Shown in pieces: positions 34,530 to 43,197 of a stretch of DNA of 64,000 nt (the stretch's first letter is position 1; the number at the start of each line of letters is the position of its first letter). The DNA is from Sphingobacteriales bacterium (GTDB lineage Bacteria; Bacteroidota; Bacteroidia; Chitinophagales; Chitinophagaceae). The translations under genes were made by a program, and so were the position numbers. The notes under the pieces were generated by a model that was not told where the DNA came from, ran no database searches, and saw nothing but the letters and a program-made list of their open reading frames with translations. The stretch covers positions 1 to 64,000 of the forward strand of contig JACQDV010000092.1 of assembly GCA_016200915.1 (NCBI GenBank), in the 5' to 3' direction.

Positions 34530-35642
34530 TTAATGATGTGCAGCTTCTTCGTGATGCTCACCTTCAAATGCCTGGCTGATAAACACGGCCGAAAGCATGG
34601 TAAAAATAAATGCCTGTAAAAAAGCTACTAATATTTCTATAAAATAAATGAAAATGGTAAATGGAATAGAAATAGCGATTGAGCCAATACCAAAACCAGT
34701 TCCTAATTTTTCTGTAAACACAAAAATCAACGATATCAAACAAATGATAATAATGTGACCGGCTACCATATTGGCAAAAAGACGGATAATTAATGCACCG
34801 GGCTTAATTAAAACAGCACTTAATAATTCAACAGGTACTAAAATAAATTTAACCCCTAAAGGCACCCCGGGAGGATTAAAAATATGACCCCAGTAATGTT
34901 TATTAGAACTAAACACAATAACAATAAAAGATATAACTCCCAGTACAATGGTAAAAGCAATATTACCAGTTACGTTCGCTGTGCCGGGAATAAGACCAAA
35001 TATGTTATTGATTAATATGAAAAAGAATACTGTTAACAGGAAAGGAAGATATTTATCTGCTTTATGCCCAAGATTGGGAATGGCTACCTCGTCTCTTACA
35101 AAAGTAATTACAGGTTCAAGCAGGCTTTGTTTTCCTTTTGGTGCAGAGCTAACACCTTGTCCCTTTTTGTAACTGTTGCCGATGCTTACCATTAACCAAA
35201 CTAATATGATAAGTGCCAAAATCATCTGCACTACGTTACGGGTTAAAGAGAAATCGTAAAATTTAACGGTGGCATCTGTTGCTACAATTTTATCCCCTTC
35301 TAATTTGTAACCATCTGCTTCATGCTCTCCGTGATGAAAAGCTGAGTACATAAAAACAGAAAGACCTTTTTGAGGAGAGTAAAGGATAACGGGTAAAGGA
35401 ATGGCAACTTCATGTTCTTCTCCGCCACTTTTGTAACTGAAGAAATGAAATTCGTGAGCATCCAGAATATGCCCAAAGATCACTTTTTTGGCGTTAAATC
35501 CTTCTTTCTTTTCTTCACCTGCTTTTGTTTCTTCTGTTTTAGGTTGCCCTTCTTCATGCTGGGCCATCAACACATTAGAAGTAAAAAGCATACTTAGGCT
35601 AAAAACCGCTACCAGTAAGGATTTGACGCTTCGGGCTAACAT
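34530..35642 (-). CDS. atpB: ATP synthase F0 subunit a (with N-terminal extension)
   Basis: Proton channel subunit. The essential Arg is in ALIIRLFANMVAGH; the last two helices are typical (FLQAFIFTMLSAVFIS). 370 residues: longer than enterobacterial forms because of a signal peptide (1-27) and a charged, His/Glu-rich periplasmic region of about 100 residues, as seen in other Bacteroidota. First gene of the operon; a TATCTTTG box lies 21 bases upstream. No atpI/atpZ-like gene precedes it. Confidence 0.96.
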   Translation of the reverse strand: MLARSVKSLLVAVFSLSMLFTSNVLMAQHEEGQPKTEETKAGEEKKEGFNAKKVIFGHILDAHEFHFFSYKSGGEEHEVAIPLPVILYSPQKGLSVFMYSAFHHGEHEADGYKLEGDKIVATDATVKFYDFSLTRNVVQMILALIILVWLMVSIGNSYKKGQGVSSAPKGKQSLLEPVITFVRDEVAIPNLGHKADKYLPFLLTVFFFILINNIFGLIPGTANVTGNIAFTIVLGVISFIVIVFSSNKHYWGHIFNPPGVPLGVKFILVPVELLSAVLIKPGALIIRLFANMVAGHIIIICLISLIFVFTEKLGTGFGIGSIAISIPFTIFIYFIEILVAFLQAFIFTMLSAVFISQAFEGEHHEEAAHH

Positions 35643-35662
35643 ACCTTTCTTAAAATTTGGCG

Positions 35663-35670
35663 CAAAGATA
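35663..35670 (-). promoter_or_regulatory. Putative promoter of the atp operon (TATCTTTG)
   Basis: Exact TAnnTTTG on the minus strand, 20 bases before the atpB ATG, with a GGTTTTTC stretch about 19 bases further upstream that could serve as the -33 element. Confidence 0.65.
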
Positions 35671-35796
35671 AGGACGGAGGGGTGAAAAACCGAAAAGGGA
35701 AAGGAAAAAGTAAAAATATATCTATTTCATTTAAACCACTGGATTTATGCTGTGAAAAATCTTTGTTTTTCCTTGATTTTCCAGAGCATAATCAAT

Positions 35797-36297
35797 CTAA
35801 CGGCTGGCATTTCTTTTTTCTTCTTCTTCCATTATTTTTAAAATTTTGCGCAGATAAATAACATCTAATTGGTCTTTAGGCCGGTTCACCGCTTCCTTAT
35901 TTGCTATTAGATGATTAATATGTAAAAAAGGAACTTTTATGCCATTCAAATCCGCAACCCTTGCCATTTTATAACAGGCATCAAAATCAAGATGCTCAAG
36001 CCCTTTCATGGATGTCATTATATCCAGAATTATGCCGTTGGCTATATAAAATTGTGTCCACCCGGGTACAAATTCCATTGTCTCAATTGAAGGATAATCA
36101 CCATAACCCAATTCTTTAAATGTAGCCCTTAAACCTTTCCTGCCTTGTTCCTCATCTTTCAGCCAAAGGTCAGTATCTTTTGTGGCACGAATGTAACCAT
36201 GCATGTTTACAGCAAAACCGCCAACCATTATGTATGTAACACCATTCTTATTTAAGGTATCCCAGAATTTGAGCAGGCCATCATCCATTATATCCAT
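35797..36297 (-). CDS. Nucleotidyltransferase-fold protein (DUF6036-like)
   Basis: 166 residues. The N-terminal motif YIMVGGFAVNMHGYIRATKDTDLWL has the GG...(x)D.D pattern of minimal nucleotidyltransferases, with Asp residues in KDTDLWL and later in IILDIMTSM as metal ligands. Related families include the toxin AbiEii and MNT-type antitoxins, but a role cannot be assigned. It follows the small gene at 36308-36511 by 10 bases, forming a two-gene unit. Two ATGs (36297 and 9 bases later) are possible starts. Confidence 0.8.
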   Translation of the reverse strand: MDIMDDGLLKFWDTLNKNGVTYIMVGGFAVNMHGYIRATKDTDLWLKDEEQGRKGLRATFKELGYGDYPSIETMEFVPGWTQFYIANGIILDIMTSMKGLEHLDFDACYKMARVADLNGIKVPFLHINHLIANKEAVNRPKDQLDVIYLRKILKIMEEEEKRNASR

Positions 36298-36307
36298 AAA
36301 GTGAAAA

Positions 36308-36511
36308 CTATTTTACCACCTTAGCTTCTGACAACATTTTACCAATACGCATCATACGGCAAAACATCTGGAACTTTTCATAATCCGGTTTGTGAATGTC
36401 TTTGGTGAGATTAAATTTTTCTGCTTCTTCCTGCGAAGAAAAAGTCTTTATAAAAGGAGCCTGGGGTTCCTCCAGCTTTGATGCTTCATCTATATGTTCA
36501 TCCTTTTTCAC
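36308..36511 (-). CDS. Small protein paired with the nucleotidyltransferase
   Basis: 67 residues, starting at GTG 36511; no ATG lies near the N-terminus. Charged and helical (DEASKLEEPQAPFIKTFSSQ, YEKFQMFCRMMRIGKMLSEA), no membrane segment. I do not recognise a named family, though KTFSSQEEAEKF-like short proteins often precede nucleotidyltransferases in Bacteroidota. A TAAATTTG box lies 14 bases before the start. With the next gene it may form a toxin-antitoxin-like or regulatory pair; this is inference from gene order only. Confidence 0.65.
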   Translation of the reverse strand: MKKDEHIDEASKLEEPQAPFIKTFSSQEEAEKFNLTKDIHKPDYEKFQMFCRMMRIGKMLSEAKVVK

Positions 36512-36524
36512 TACTGCAATTTAG

Positions 36525-36532
36525 CAAATTTA
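36525..36532 (-). promoter_or_regulatory. Putative -7 box (TAAATTTG) for the small-protein/nucleotidyltransferase pair
   Basis: Exact TAnnTTTG on the minus strand, 13 bases before the GTG. Confidence 0.55.
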
Positions 36533-36553
36533 TAAGGTGAAAGAAAGGAAATC

Positions 36554-38320
36554 TTACGCTACTTTCTGCTGTTTTTCAAACTGCATTTGATGCAACTTAT
36601 AATAATAACCTTGCTGAGCCAGCAATTCATCGTGAGAACCCAACTCTTTTATTTCACCTTTATCCAACACTAAAATTTTATCGGCCTTGCGAATGGTAGA
36701 GAGACGGTGGGCAATGACGATAGATGTTCTTCCGGCAATTAAGGTATCAATGGCTTTTTGAATAAGCTGCTCACTTTCGGTATCTATAGAAGAAGTAGCT
36801 TCATCCAGAATCAATATGGAGGGGTCGTATAATAAAGTGCGGATGAAAGAAAGTAGCTGCCGTTGTCCCATTGACAGGGTGGCACCTCTTTCCATTACAT
36901 TATAATCATAACCACCGGGCAACTGCATAATGAAATCATGCATGCCAATTAATTTGGCTGCTTCAATCACCTGTTCTTTGGTTATTTCAGGATTACGAAG
37001 GGTTACATTATCCATTACTGAGCCGGAGAATAAAAATACATCCTGCAATACCACTCCTATCTTACTACGTAACGCATCTAACTGATAGTTTTCAATATTT
37101 ACATCATCGATTCTAATGGTGCCTTTTTGAATATGGTACAAACGATTTAATAAACTGATGATGGATGTTTTACCACTGCCGGTATGACCCACTAATGCAA
37201 ATGTTTCTCCGGGATTAATAATGAAAGAAATATTTTTTAAAACATAATTCTCTTCCACATAAGCAAAAGATACATGGTCAAATTGCACCTTTCCTTTTAT
37301 ATGTCCTGTTGGTGCATATGCATCGGCTGCTGATGGCGGAATAAAATCTTCATTGTCTAATACTTTAAAAACTCTTTCACTCGCCACCATTCCCATTTGC
37401 AGCACATTGAATTTATCAGCTATCACTCTTAATGGACGGAAGAGCATATTTAACAGCAGCATAAAACCTATTACCACACCAACTATTTCTTTGCCTTCAT
37501 TTTCAGGCAGGCCCAATGCCTGGTGAGCACCAAACCAAACGAGTAATCCTAACGATAAAGCCAATATAATTTCAACAACGGGGAAGAAAATTGAATAAGC
37601 AAAAATAGCTTTGATATTAGCGTTACGATGTTCTTTGTTGATATTTTTAAACTTTTCAAACTCCCTGTCTTCAGCTGCAAATGCCTGTACAATTTGCATA
37701 CCGGTGATATGCTCCTGTACAAATGCATTTAAACTGGCCACTGCATTTCTAACTCTATGAAACGATTTGTTTACACTCTCTTTAAAATAATAAGTGGCGA
37801 TGATGAGTATTGGAAATGGAATTAAACAAATCAATGTCAGTTTCCAGCTGATCCAGAACATCGAGAAAAGAATGGCAACGATTGAAAGCAAATCGGCTAG
37901 TATTGGTATTAATCCTTCTGCAAAAATATCGTTGATGGTTTCTATATCATTGATAGTTCTGGTGGTTAATGTACCAATCGGTGTTTTATCAAACTGGGAA
38001 AGATTTAATCCCAATATTTTATTATACACTTTCACCCGCATATCTTTTACCACTGTTTGCCCTAACCATGCAGTTATAAAAGTGAAGTAAAAGCGAAGAA
38101 TGGTTTCAATAATAATCAGCAGTATTTGCCAGAAGGTTATTTGCAATAACAAATCAGCTAAGCTATGCTGAATATAAACGTTAACTGTTTTCTGAATTAA
38201 AAAGGGGCGTATGGGAGTTATAACCGCCAGCACAATAGCCAGCGTTATAGAAATATAAAACTTCTTCTTGTATGGTGCTGCAAACTGAAAAACTCTTTTC
38301 AGCAAACTGAAATCAAACAT
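36554..38320 (-). CDS. ABC exporter, fused membrane and ATPase domains
   Basis: 588 residues from the ATG at 38320 (MFDFSLLKRVFQFAAPYKKK), preceded by an AGGAAAG stretch; a GTG at 38341 would add seven residues. N-terminal six-helix ABC membrane domain, then a nucleotide-binding domain: Walker A GHTGSGKTS, signature LSMGQRQLLS (Met instead of the usual Gly at the third place), Walker B ILILDEATSSID, and the switch His in VIAHRLS. Half-transporter of the MsbA/LmrA-like type; substrate unknown (lipid or drug). Unrelated in position to the MsbA-like gene at 54.2 kb. Confidence 0.92.
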   Translation of the reverse strand: MFDFSLLKRVFQFAAPYKKKFYISITLAIVLAVITPIRPFLIQKTVNVYIQHSLADLLLQITFWQILLIIIETILRFYFTFITAWLGQTVVKDMRVKVYNKILGLNLSQFDKTPIGTLTTRTINDIETINDIFAEGLIPILADLLSIVAILFSMFWISWKLTLICLIPFPILIIATYYFKESVNKSFHRVRNAVASLNAFVQEHITGMQIVQAFAAEDREFEKFKNINKEHRNANIKAIFAYSIFFPVVEIILALSLGLLVWFGAHQALGLPENEGKEIVGVVIGFMLLLNMLFRPLRVIADKFNVLQMGMVASERVFKVLDNEDFIPPSAADAYAPTGHIKGKVQFDHVSFAYVEENYVLKNISFIINPGETFALVGHTGSGKTSIISLLNRLYHIQKGTIRIDDVNIENYQLDALRSKIGVVLQDVFLFSGSVMDNVTLRNPEITKEQVIEAAKLIGMHDFIMQLPGGYDYNVMERGATLSMGQRQLLSFIRTLLYDPSILILDEATSSIDTESEQLIQKAIDTLIAGRTSIVIAHRLSTIRKADKILVLDKGEIKELGSHDELLAQQGYYYKLHQMQFEKQQKVA

Positions 38321-38400
38321 TTTTTTCTTTCCTGTCTCCACGTGTTAAAAAATATTCTGCAAATGTAGCACAGTAGTGATGAATGAAAAACCATCCATCC

Positions 38401-40584
38401 TTAATTGCTGTCTCCCATCGCTTTTTTGTAGGCCTTTAAGAAAATTGCGCCAAGGTTTTTATGCGGTGGTATATAGTTACTGAAGCGTTCTTTACTTTCC
38501 CCGTTAGGAAACTGAGCAGCCAGCCCTTTCCACATATTCAGCCATTCTACGTTTTTACCGGCTCTTATATTTTCGGTCAATGTTTTTAATATTACATCAT
38601 TCACCGCACCGGCGCCAATTTCTTTGGAGGATATGATATGTGCATCTTCACAATGAGCTAATATATCATTCATATTCTTATAACCACCACAGGAACCCAG
38701 CACTACAATTTTACCGGATGATGGCAACTGGTCAATGGTATATTTAACCCAGTAACTGTGTCCACGATGAACAATTATAGTAGGATTTAAATTATTTGCT
38801 TTTAGATATTTTGCCAGATGAGCCTGTGCTGTTGAATCCTGGTAAGTATCATTATCCAGCGGACGGTTTACATAAATCCAGAATGGTTTGCCTTTTAATG
38901 ATTTAATAGTAACCCACTCATCATTTCCCGTTACACTCCATTCGGTTTTATTGGAGAAAAGATTGATATACTTTGGAAAGAAGTTTTTACCATCATCATC
39001 ACCATAAAAGAAAACCTGCATAATGGTTCTTCCGGCCGTGTCAGATAATGAACTATTGCTAACCGTATAAACCGGCGGAATACCCAGCTTATCTGAAATA
39101 TCAATAGTAGAATCAGAAGCTGATTTAAAAATGGTTTGAATGATAGAATAAATCACGGAACCTTTAGTATTCTTCTCTTTTCTTGCCCTGTCTAAACTTT
39201 TTTGAATACGATCGAGCATCAAATATTTTATTTCAGCATTATTAATGCCACCATACGAATCAGCTACGTCCATTGCATCTTCTAATGTATTGTTTTTTTC
39301 GAGATTACTTACAAAACCATTCATCAGCATTCTTCCACTGGCACTGTCCATGGAAGAAAGAAAATCGTCTAACTGGTCATAAGCTGCTGTCATTTTAATA
39401 AACTTCTTAAAATGATCCAGCTTTACACTCATCAGTAATGAATCACCTCTTCTTACCGCTAATTTATTCATCATTCGTTTGTAAGAATTAATAAACGTAG
39501 AGGTATAAATAATATCGTCAGTCAAAACAATAGCATAATAAATTTCCTGTGGCGTTAATGGTTCAAGGCATTTGAAACGAACCGCATCTGGTTTTTCATG
39601 CAACTCGTTCATCACATTTACAAAAGTTTCTTTTGCCTTTTTTTCCAGCATATCTTCTAAGTAACTGTAAAAGATGGGGTCTTCATTCTTCATTCTGCGT
39701 TCCGTATAACTCATCTTTGTTTTTACCAGCAACTGGTAATATTTCACTTCATCATTTAAAGAAGCGCCTGCTTCATCAAAAGATTGTTTGTTATTGAGGA
39801 GATCATCAAAGAATGGAAATAGTTTTTGTCCTGATTTCAAATCTGCAATCCTCACCATCAACCGCACTTTAGGATTGGTGCTCCTGCGGATCATTGATCC
39901 TTCCTGTGTTCCCATGGATTGAGCATAACGAATCATTTCAAACGGTACCCTTAAGCAAGCCTGCTCTAACAAACTATCTGCATCGGCCCCGTTTTTATAT
40001 GGCAACAAACCAGGAATGATGGTTTCAGGATGAGGGATGGTATTCTTTAAATACAACATCTTTTTTGACAAAGCATAACCAGGATTATCAAAAAAGATAT
40101 TTGCCAGTAAAGTTCCCACTTCAAAAGGCATCTGGTCAACCAGCTGTGCCATGTTTTGTCCTTTAATATTCTCTTTCATCAATTCCTCATAAAAAGAAAC
40201 TAATTGCGGAGCCATGCTCGCCGGAAATTTTCCTGCCCGGTATTGCAGCGTAAAATCGAGTAATAATTTATCTAAATAAGAAAGGTATCTTACTTTATCG
40301 TTATTTGTTTTTAATGCGGAGTCCAGTTCAATGGTTCTTTGCAGTTCATCAATCTTACGGATAAAGGCATCTGTTATTTGCAGGTTGATGTCCTCATTTT
40401 TAGAAAGATTAACTAAGTTATCCTTTTTACCATCTAATTTATCAATGGCTTTTTGCTGCTTATCTACTTTATCGTGAAAGTATAAACGACCGGGAGGGAT
40501 AACAAGATTGGTGGTATCAAATCCCCCGGCATAAGAGATGAGAGCGAATAAAAAGAAAAATGGAGTTAGTAACGTTTTCCGCAT
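38401..40584 (-). CDS. Secreted/periplasmic protein with candidate caspase-fold (clan CD) peptidase domain
   Basis: 727 residues. Signal peptide 1-19. Residues about 30-500 are mostly helical and unrecognised. The last 200 residues run strand (MQVFFYGDDDG), helix, strand (PFWIYVNRP), helix (QAHLAKYLKANN), strand ending in His (PTIIVHRGHSYW: His606, His609), helix, strand ending in Cys (GKIVVLGSCGGY: Cys632). This alternation, with His and Cys at the ends of neighbouring strands, is the layout of clan CD cysteine peptidases (caspases, gingipains, CHAT); RGHS compares with the SGHG of metacaspases. I therefore propose a cysteine peptidase. No family name is certain. A TATTTTTG box lies upstream. 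Confidence 0.72.
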   Translation of the reverse strand: MRKTLLTPFFFLFALISYAGGFDTTNLVIPPGRLYFHDKVDKQQKAIDKLDGKKDNLVNLSKNEDINLQITDAFIRKIDELQRTIELDSALKTNNDKVRYLSYLDKLLLDFTLQYRAGKFPASMAPQLVSFYEELMKENIKGQNMAQLVDQMPFEVGTLLANIFFDNPGYALSKKMLYLKNTIPHPETIIPGLLPYKNGADADSLLEQACLRVPFEMIRYAQSMGTQEGSMIRRSTNPKVRLMVRIADLKSGQKLFPFFDDLLNNKQSFDEAGASLNDEVKYYQLLVKTKMSYTERRMKNEDPIFYSYLEDMLEKKAKETFVNVMNELHEKPDAVRFKCLEPLTPQEIYYAIVLTDDIIYTSTFINSYKRMMNKLAVRRGDSLLMSVKLDHFKKFIKMTAAYDQLDDFLSSMDSASGRMLMNGFVSNLEKNNTLEDAMDVADSYGGINNAEIKYLMLDRIQKSLDRARKEKNTKGSVIYSIIQTIFKSASDSTIDISDKLGIPPVYTVSNSSLSDTAGRTIMQVFFYGDDDGKNFFPKYINLFSNKTEWSVTGNDEWVTIKSLKGKPFWIYVNRPLDNDTYQDSTAQAHLAKYLKANNLNPTIIVHRGHSYWVKYTIDQLPSSGKIVVLGSCGGYKNMNDILAHCEDAHIISSKEIGAGAVNDVILKTLTENIRAGKNVEWLNMWKGLAAQFPNGESKERFSNYIPPHKNLGAIFLKAYKKAMGDSN

Positions 40585-40612
40585 AAAGTACTTCCTTACA
40601 ATACGATTTTTA

Positions 40613-40620
40613 CAAAAATA
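40613..40620 (-). promoter_or_regulatory. Putative -7 box (TATTTTTG) for the candidate peptidase gene
   Basis: Exact TAnnTTTG on the minus strand, 28 bases before the ATG. Confidence 0.5.
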
Positions 40621-40753
40621 CGACCAAAGCAGTGAAACGGCTTCAATAAAGCTGTTTTACTAGCCTGTTTAATATGGTAAGATGACTGTTTATACAAAAA
40701 TCCACTTAACAATTTAATAATACCATATCTGTTAGTTAATGTTATGACAACTT

Positions 40754-40761
40754 TAAATTTG
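40754..40761 (+). promoter_or_regulatory. Putative -7 box (TAAATTTG) for the two-component operon
   Basis: Exact TAnnTTTG, 16 bases before the response regulator ATG. Confidence 0.6.
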
Positions 40762-40777
40762 CATTAACAATCTACCG

Positions 40778-41458
40778 ATGGAAAATAAAACAAAGAAGAT
40801 TTTAGTTGCAGATGATGAGCCGGATATTTTGGAGATTTTGAACTACAACCTCATTAATGAGGGTTACACTGTTATTACTGCAAAAAACGGAACCGAGGCT
40901 TTGGATAAAGCCAAACAATATCATCCCGATCTCATCATTCTTGATATAATGATGCCGGGAATAAATGGGATTGAAGTTTGTAAAATTCTTCGCATAATTC
41001 CTGAATTCAAAGAAACACTCATCATTTTCTTAACTGCTTTAAGCGATGAAGGCACACAGGTGAAAGGTTTGGAAGAAGGAGCCGATGATTATGTAAATAA
41101 ACCGATTAGTCCGAAAGTTTTAATAAGCCGGGTAAATGCATTGTTTCGCCGCACCAACCGTAATGCAGATGAAAAGATCATTAAGATTGGTGATATGGTG
41201 ATTGACCGGGAACGTTATATCATCACTTTTAAAGGCAAAGAGATCATTCTTGCTAAAAAAGAATTTGAATTACTGGCTTTATTAGCTTCCCGGCCGGGCA
41301 GGGTTTTCCTGCGCAATGAAATATTAAACCAGGTGTGGGGACAGGATGTAATTGTTGGTGACCGCACCATTGATGTACATATCCGCAAAATCCGCCAGAA
41401 ATTAGAAAGCGATTGTATTACAACTGTAAAAGGTGTAGGATATAAATTTGAGCTTTAA
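40778..41458 (+). CDS. OmpR/PhoB-family response regulator
   Basis: 226 residues. Receiver domain with acidic pocket DDEPD (Asp12/Asp13), phosphoacceptor Asp56 (LIILDIMMPG), Thr in FLTALSD and Lys in YVNKPISP. Then a winged-helix DNA-binding domain with the GRVFLRNEILNQVWG and RTIDVHIRKIRQKL stretches. Paired with the histidine kinase 95 bases downstream. Such PhoB-like regulators in Bacteroidota respond to phosphate, envelope or oxidative signals; the signal here is not evident. Confidence 0.96.
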   Translation: MENKTKKILVADDEPDILEILNYNLINEGYTVITAKNGTEALDKAKQYHPDLIILDIMMPGINGIEVCKILRIIPEFKETLIIFLTALSDEGTQVKGLEEGADDYVNKPISPKVLISRVNALFRRTNRNADEKIIKIGDMVIDRERYIITFKGKEIILAKKEFELLALLASRPGRVFLRNEILNQVWGQDVIVGDRTIDVHIRKIRQKLESDCITTVKGVGYKFEL

Positions 41459-41464
41459 GCCCAT

Positions 41465-41548
41465 AGTTTATGGTTCATAGTTGATGGTGTTCTATTTTTG
41501 CAAAATCCGGTTCATTTTACTATGAACAGTGAACCATCAGCTATAAAC
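41465..41548. repeat. CATAGTT-word hairpin inside the two-component operon
   Basis: GTTTATGGTTCATAGTTGATGG on the left and the complement of ACTATGAAC...CTATAAAC on the right share GTTTAT, TTCATAGT and TGATGGT words in a different order. It fills the gap between regulator and kinase and could lower kinase expression. Confidence 0.6.
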
Positions 41549-41553
41549 AAACA

Positions 41554-42606
41554 ATGTTTAATATTAAAAATCTTTCTCCCAACCAGGTAGCTGCCATTAC
41601 GGCAATGGCTATTTCAATTATTGCCGGGCTGGCTGATTTTGTTTTCATACATAACTGGATCATTGCTTCTCTCAGCTTTGTAGCGCTATTTGGCATCAGC
41701 TATTTTTTAATCCGTTATTTTTTGGAACGTTTTATCTACCGCAAGATCAAACTCATTTATAAATTCATCTATCAAACCAAAGCCACTAAAAGAGAAGAGT
41801 TCTATTATAAAAATATTTTACCCCAAAAAGGAATTGATGAAGTAAGAGAAGATGTAGAAAAATGGGCAGAGCAACGTAAAGCAGAGATAGAGTTATTAAA
41901 ACAAAATGAACAATTCAGAAGAGAGTTTTTACAAAATCTTTCTCATGAATTTAAAACTCCCATATTCGCCATACAGGGTTATGTAGATACTTTATTAGGC
42001 GGTGCATTAAATAATCCTGAAGTAAATAAAAGGTTTTTAGAAAATGCTTCCCGCAATATTCAACGCTTAGCCAATTTGGTTGGTGACCTGGATGAAATTT
42101 CCCGGCTGGAAAGCGGCTCTCAGCCCATTCATAAAACGGAGTTCATCATCCAGGAACTGATCAGCGAAGTATTTGAATCGCTTTCCATAAAAGCCGAGAA
42201 GGCTAATATTTCTACGCTCTTTAAAAAAGGTTGCGAAACGCCACCGGTAACTGTTTTTGCTGATAAGGAAAAAATAAGACAGGTATTGATCAACTTAATT
42301 CACAATGCTATTAAATATGGTAAGAGTGGCGGAGAAATTGAAGCCAGTATTTACCGGCTGGATGGAGAAAGAATTTTAATTGAGATTAGTGATGATGGAC
42401 ATGGAATTGCAGAAGAACATTTGCCCCGCATATTTGAGCGTTTTTACCGAACCGATCTTGCCCGGAGCCGCAAAGAAGGTGGCAGCGGATTAGGTCTTGC
42501 CATTTGCAAACATATTATTGAAGCTCATGGCCATAATATTCATGTACGCAGTAAAATTGATGTGGGTACTACTTTTGGATTTACGCTGGATGCAAAAGAA
42601 AAATAG
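41554..42606 (+). CDS. Sensor histidine kinase (PhoR-like)
   Basis: 350 residues. Two N-terminal membrane segments (about 12-32, 37-55) with almost no periplasmic loop, a coiled-coil linker (REDVEKWAEQRKAEIELL), a dimerisation domain with the phosphorylated His131 (LSHEFKTPIFAIQGYV) and a catalytic ATPase domain with N box (NLIHNAIKYG), G1 (DDGHGIAEEHL) and G2 (GGSGLGLAICKHI). Lacking a large sensing domain, it probably senses the membrane or an accessory protein. Cotranscribed with the regulator. Confidence 0.95.
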   Translation: MFNIKNLSPNQVAAITAMAISIIAGLADFVFIHNWIIASLSFVALFGISYFLIRYFLERFIYRKIKLIYKFIYQTKATKREEFYYKNILPQKGIDEVREDVEKWAEQRKAEIELLKQNEQFRREFLQNLSHEFKTPIFAIQGYVDTLLGGALNNPEVNKRFLENASRNIQRLANLVGDLDEISRLESGSQPIHKTEFIIQELISEVFESLSIKAEKANISTLFKKGCETPPVTVFADKEKIRQVLINLIHNAIKYGKSGGEIEASIYRLDGERILIEISDDGHGIAEEHLPRIFERFYRTDLARSRKEGGSGLGLAICKHIIEAHGHNIHVRSKIDVGTTFGFTLDAKEK

Positions 42607-42714
42607 ACTATTCACGGGTTATTCACAATTGGGCCAATTCTCTTTAAAGTTTACATTAAATTAATACGGCCGTAACATTAGTTGCATAAGTTGTCCATCC
42701 CTAAATATCAACTT

Positions 42715-43050
42715 ATGCAAGCAATTACCGACAAGACCAATAACCACGTAGCCTATTTACACAGTAATATGATTATTTCCCTGCACGACGAAGTAATTGG
42801 TGTAATGCTGGGCAATTGTTTATTTTCAAATGGAAAAACTATTGGTAAGGTAATTAAAGACAAACTGCATCATTCTAATGGAAAAATAATTGGGTTGGTT
42901 GGGAAAGAAGATAAAAAGAAAAATGTGGATGAAGTTGTCTTTCATACCAAAGCCTGGAATATTATTTCCTCTATAAAAAATCATGCCTGTAACTGGATAG
43001 AAGAAGAGAACGAATGGGATAATCAAAGTTTTTTACAGCACTTTAATTAG
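42715..43050 (+). CDS. Small beta-repeat protein (4-fold beta-flower-like)
   Basis: 111 residues from the ATG at 42715; an in-frame TTG at 42682 would add eleven. The N-terminal half shows short strand repeats with the pattern NGKxIGxVxxxxL: HVAYLHSNMIISLHDEVIG, LFSNGKTIGKVIKDKL, HHSNGKIIGLVGKE. This resembles the small 4-fold beta-flower proteins of Bacteroidota; function unknown. The rest is helical and acidic at the end (WIEEENEWDNQSF). It follows the kinase gene on the same strand with a 108-base gap. Confidence 0.65.
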   Translation: MQAITDKTNNHVAYLHSNMIISLHDEVIGVMLGNCLFSNGKTIGKVIKDKLHHSNGKIIGLVGKEDKKKNVDEVVFHTKAWNIISSIKNHACNWIEEENEWDNQSFLQHFN

Positions 43051-43197
43051 TATCAGGTTAAACATAAACTGGCATGTATCCCACAAAGGCACAAAGTACG
43101 CAAGGCACCTACTGCTTGGCGATATGTCTGTACTTGAAAATAGTCGGTCCTTAACCGCAGTAAAATTTGTAAATAACGGTTCGTATAATATGCTTAA
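43051..43197. other. Odd intergenic stretch beside the lone secreted protein gene
   Basis: It starts with CCACAAAGGCACAAAGTACG (43081-), related to the CACAAAG words of the 3.6-kb element. Then comes a non-coding stretch with CTGCTTGGCGATATGTCTG and AACGGTTCGTATAATATGC. No ORF. It could be an end of a transferred gene cassette. Confidence 0.4.

Noticed and set aside
35797-36511. Confident toxin-antitoxin call
   Set aside because: The fold and pairing are suggestive, but no recognised toxin or antitoxin motif is present, so it is reported only as a candidate.
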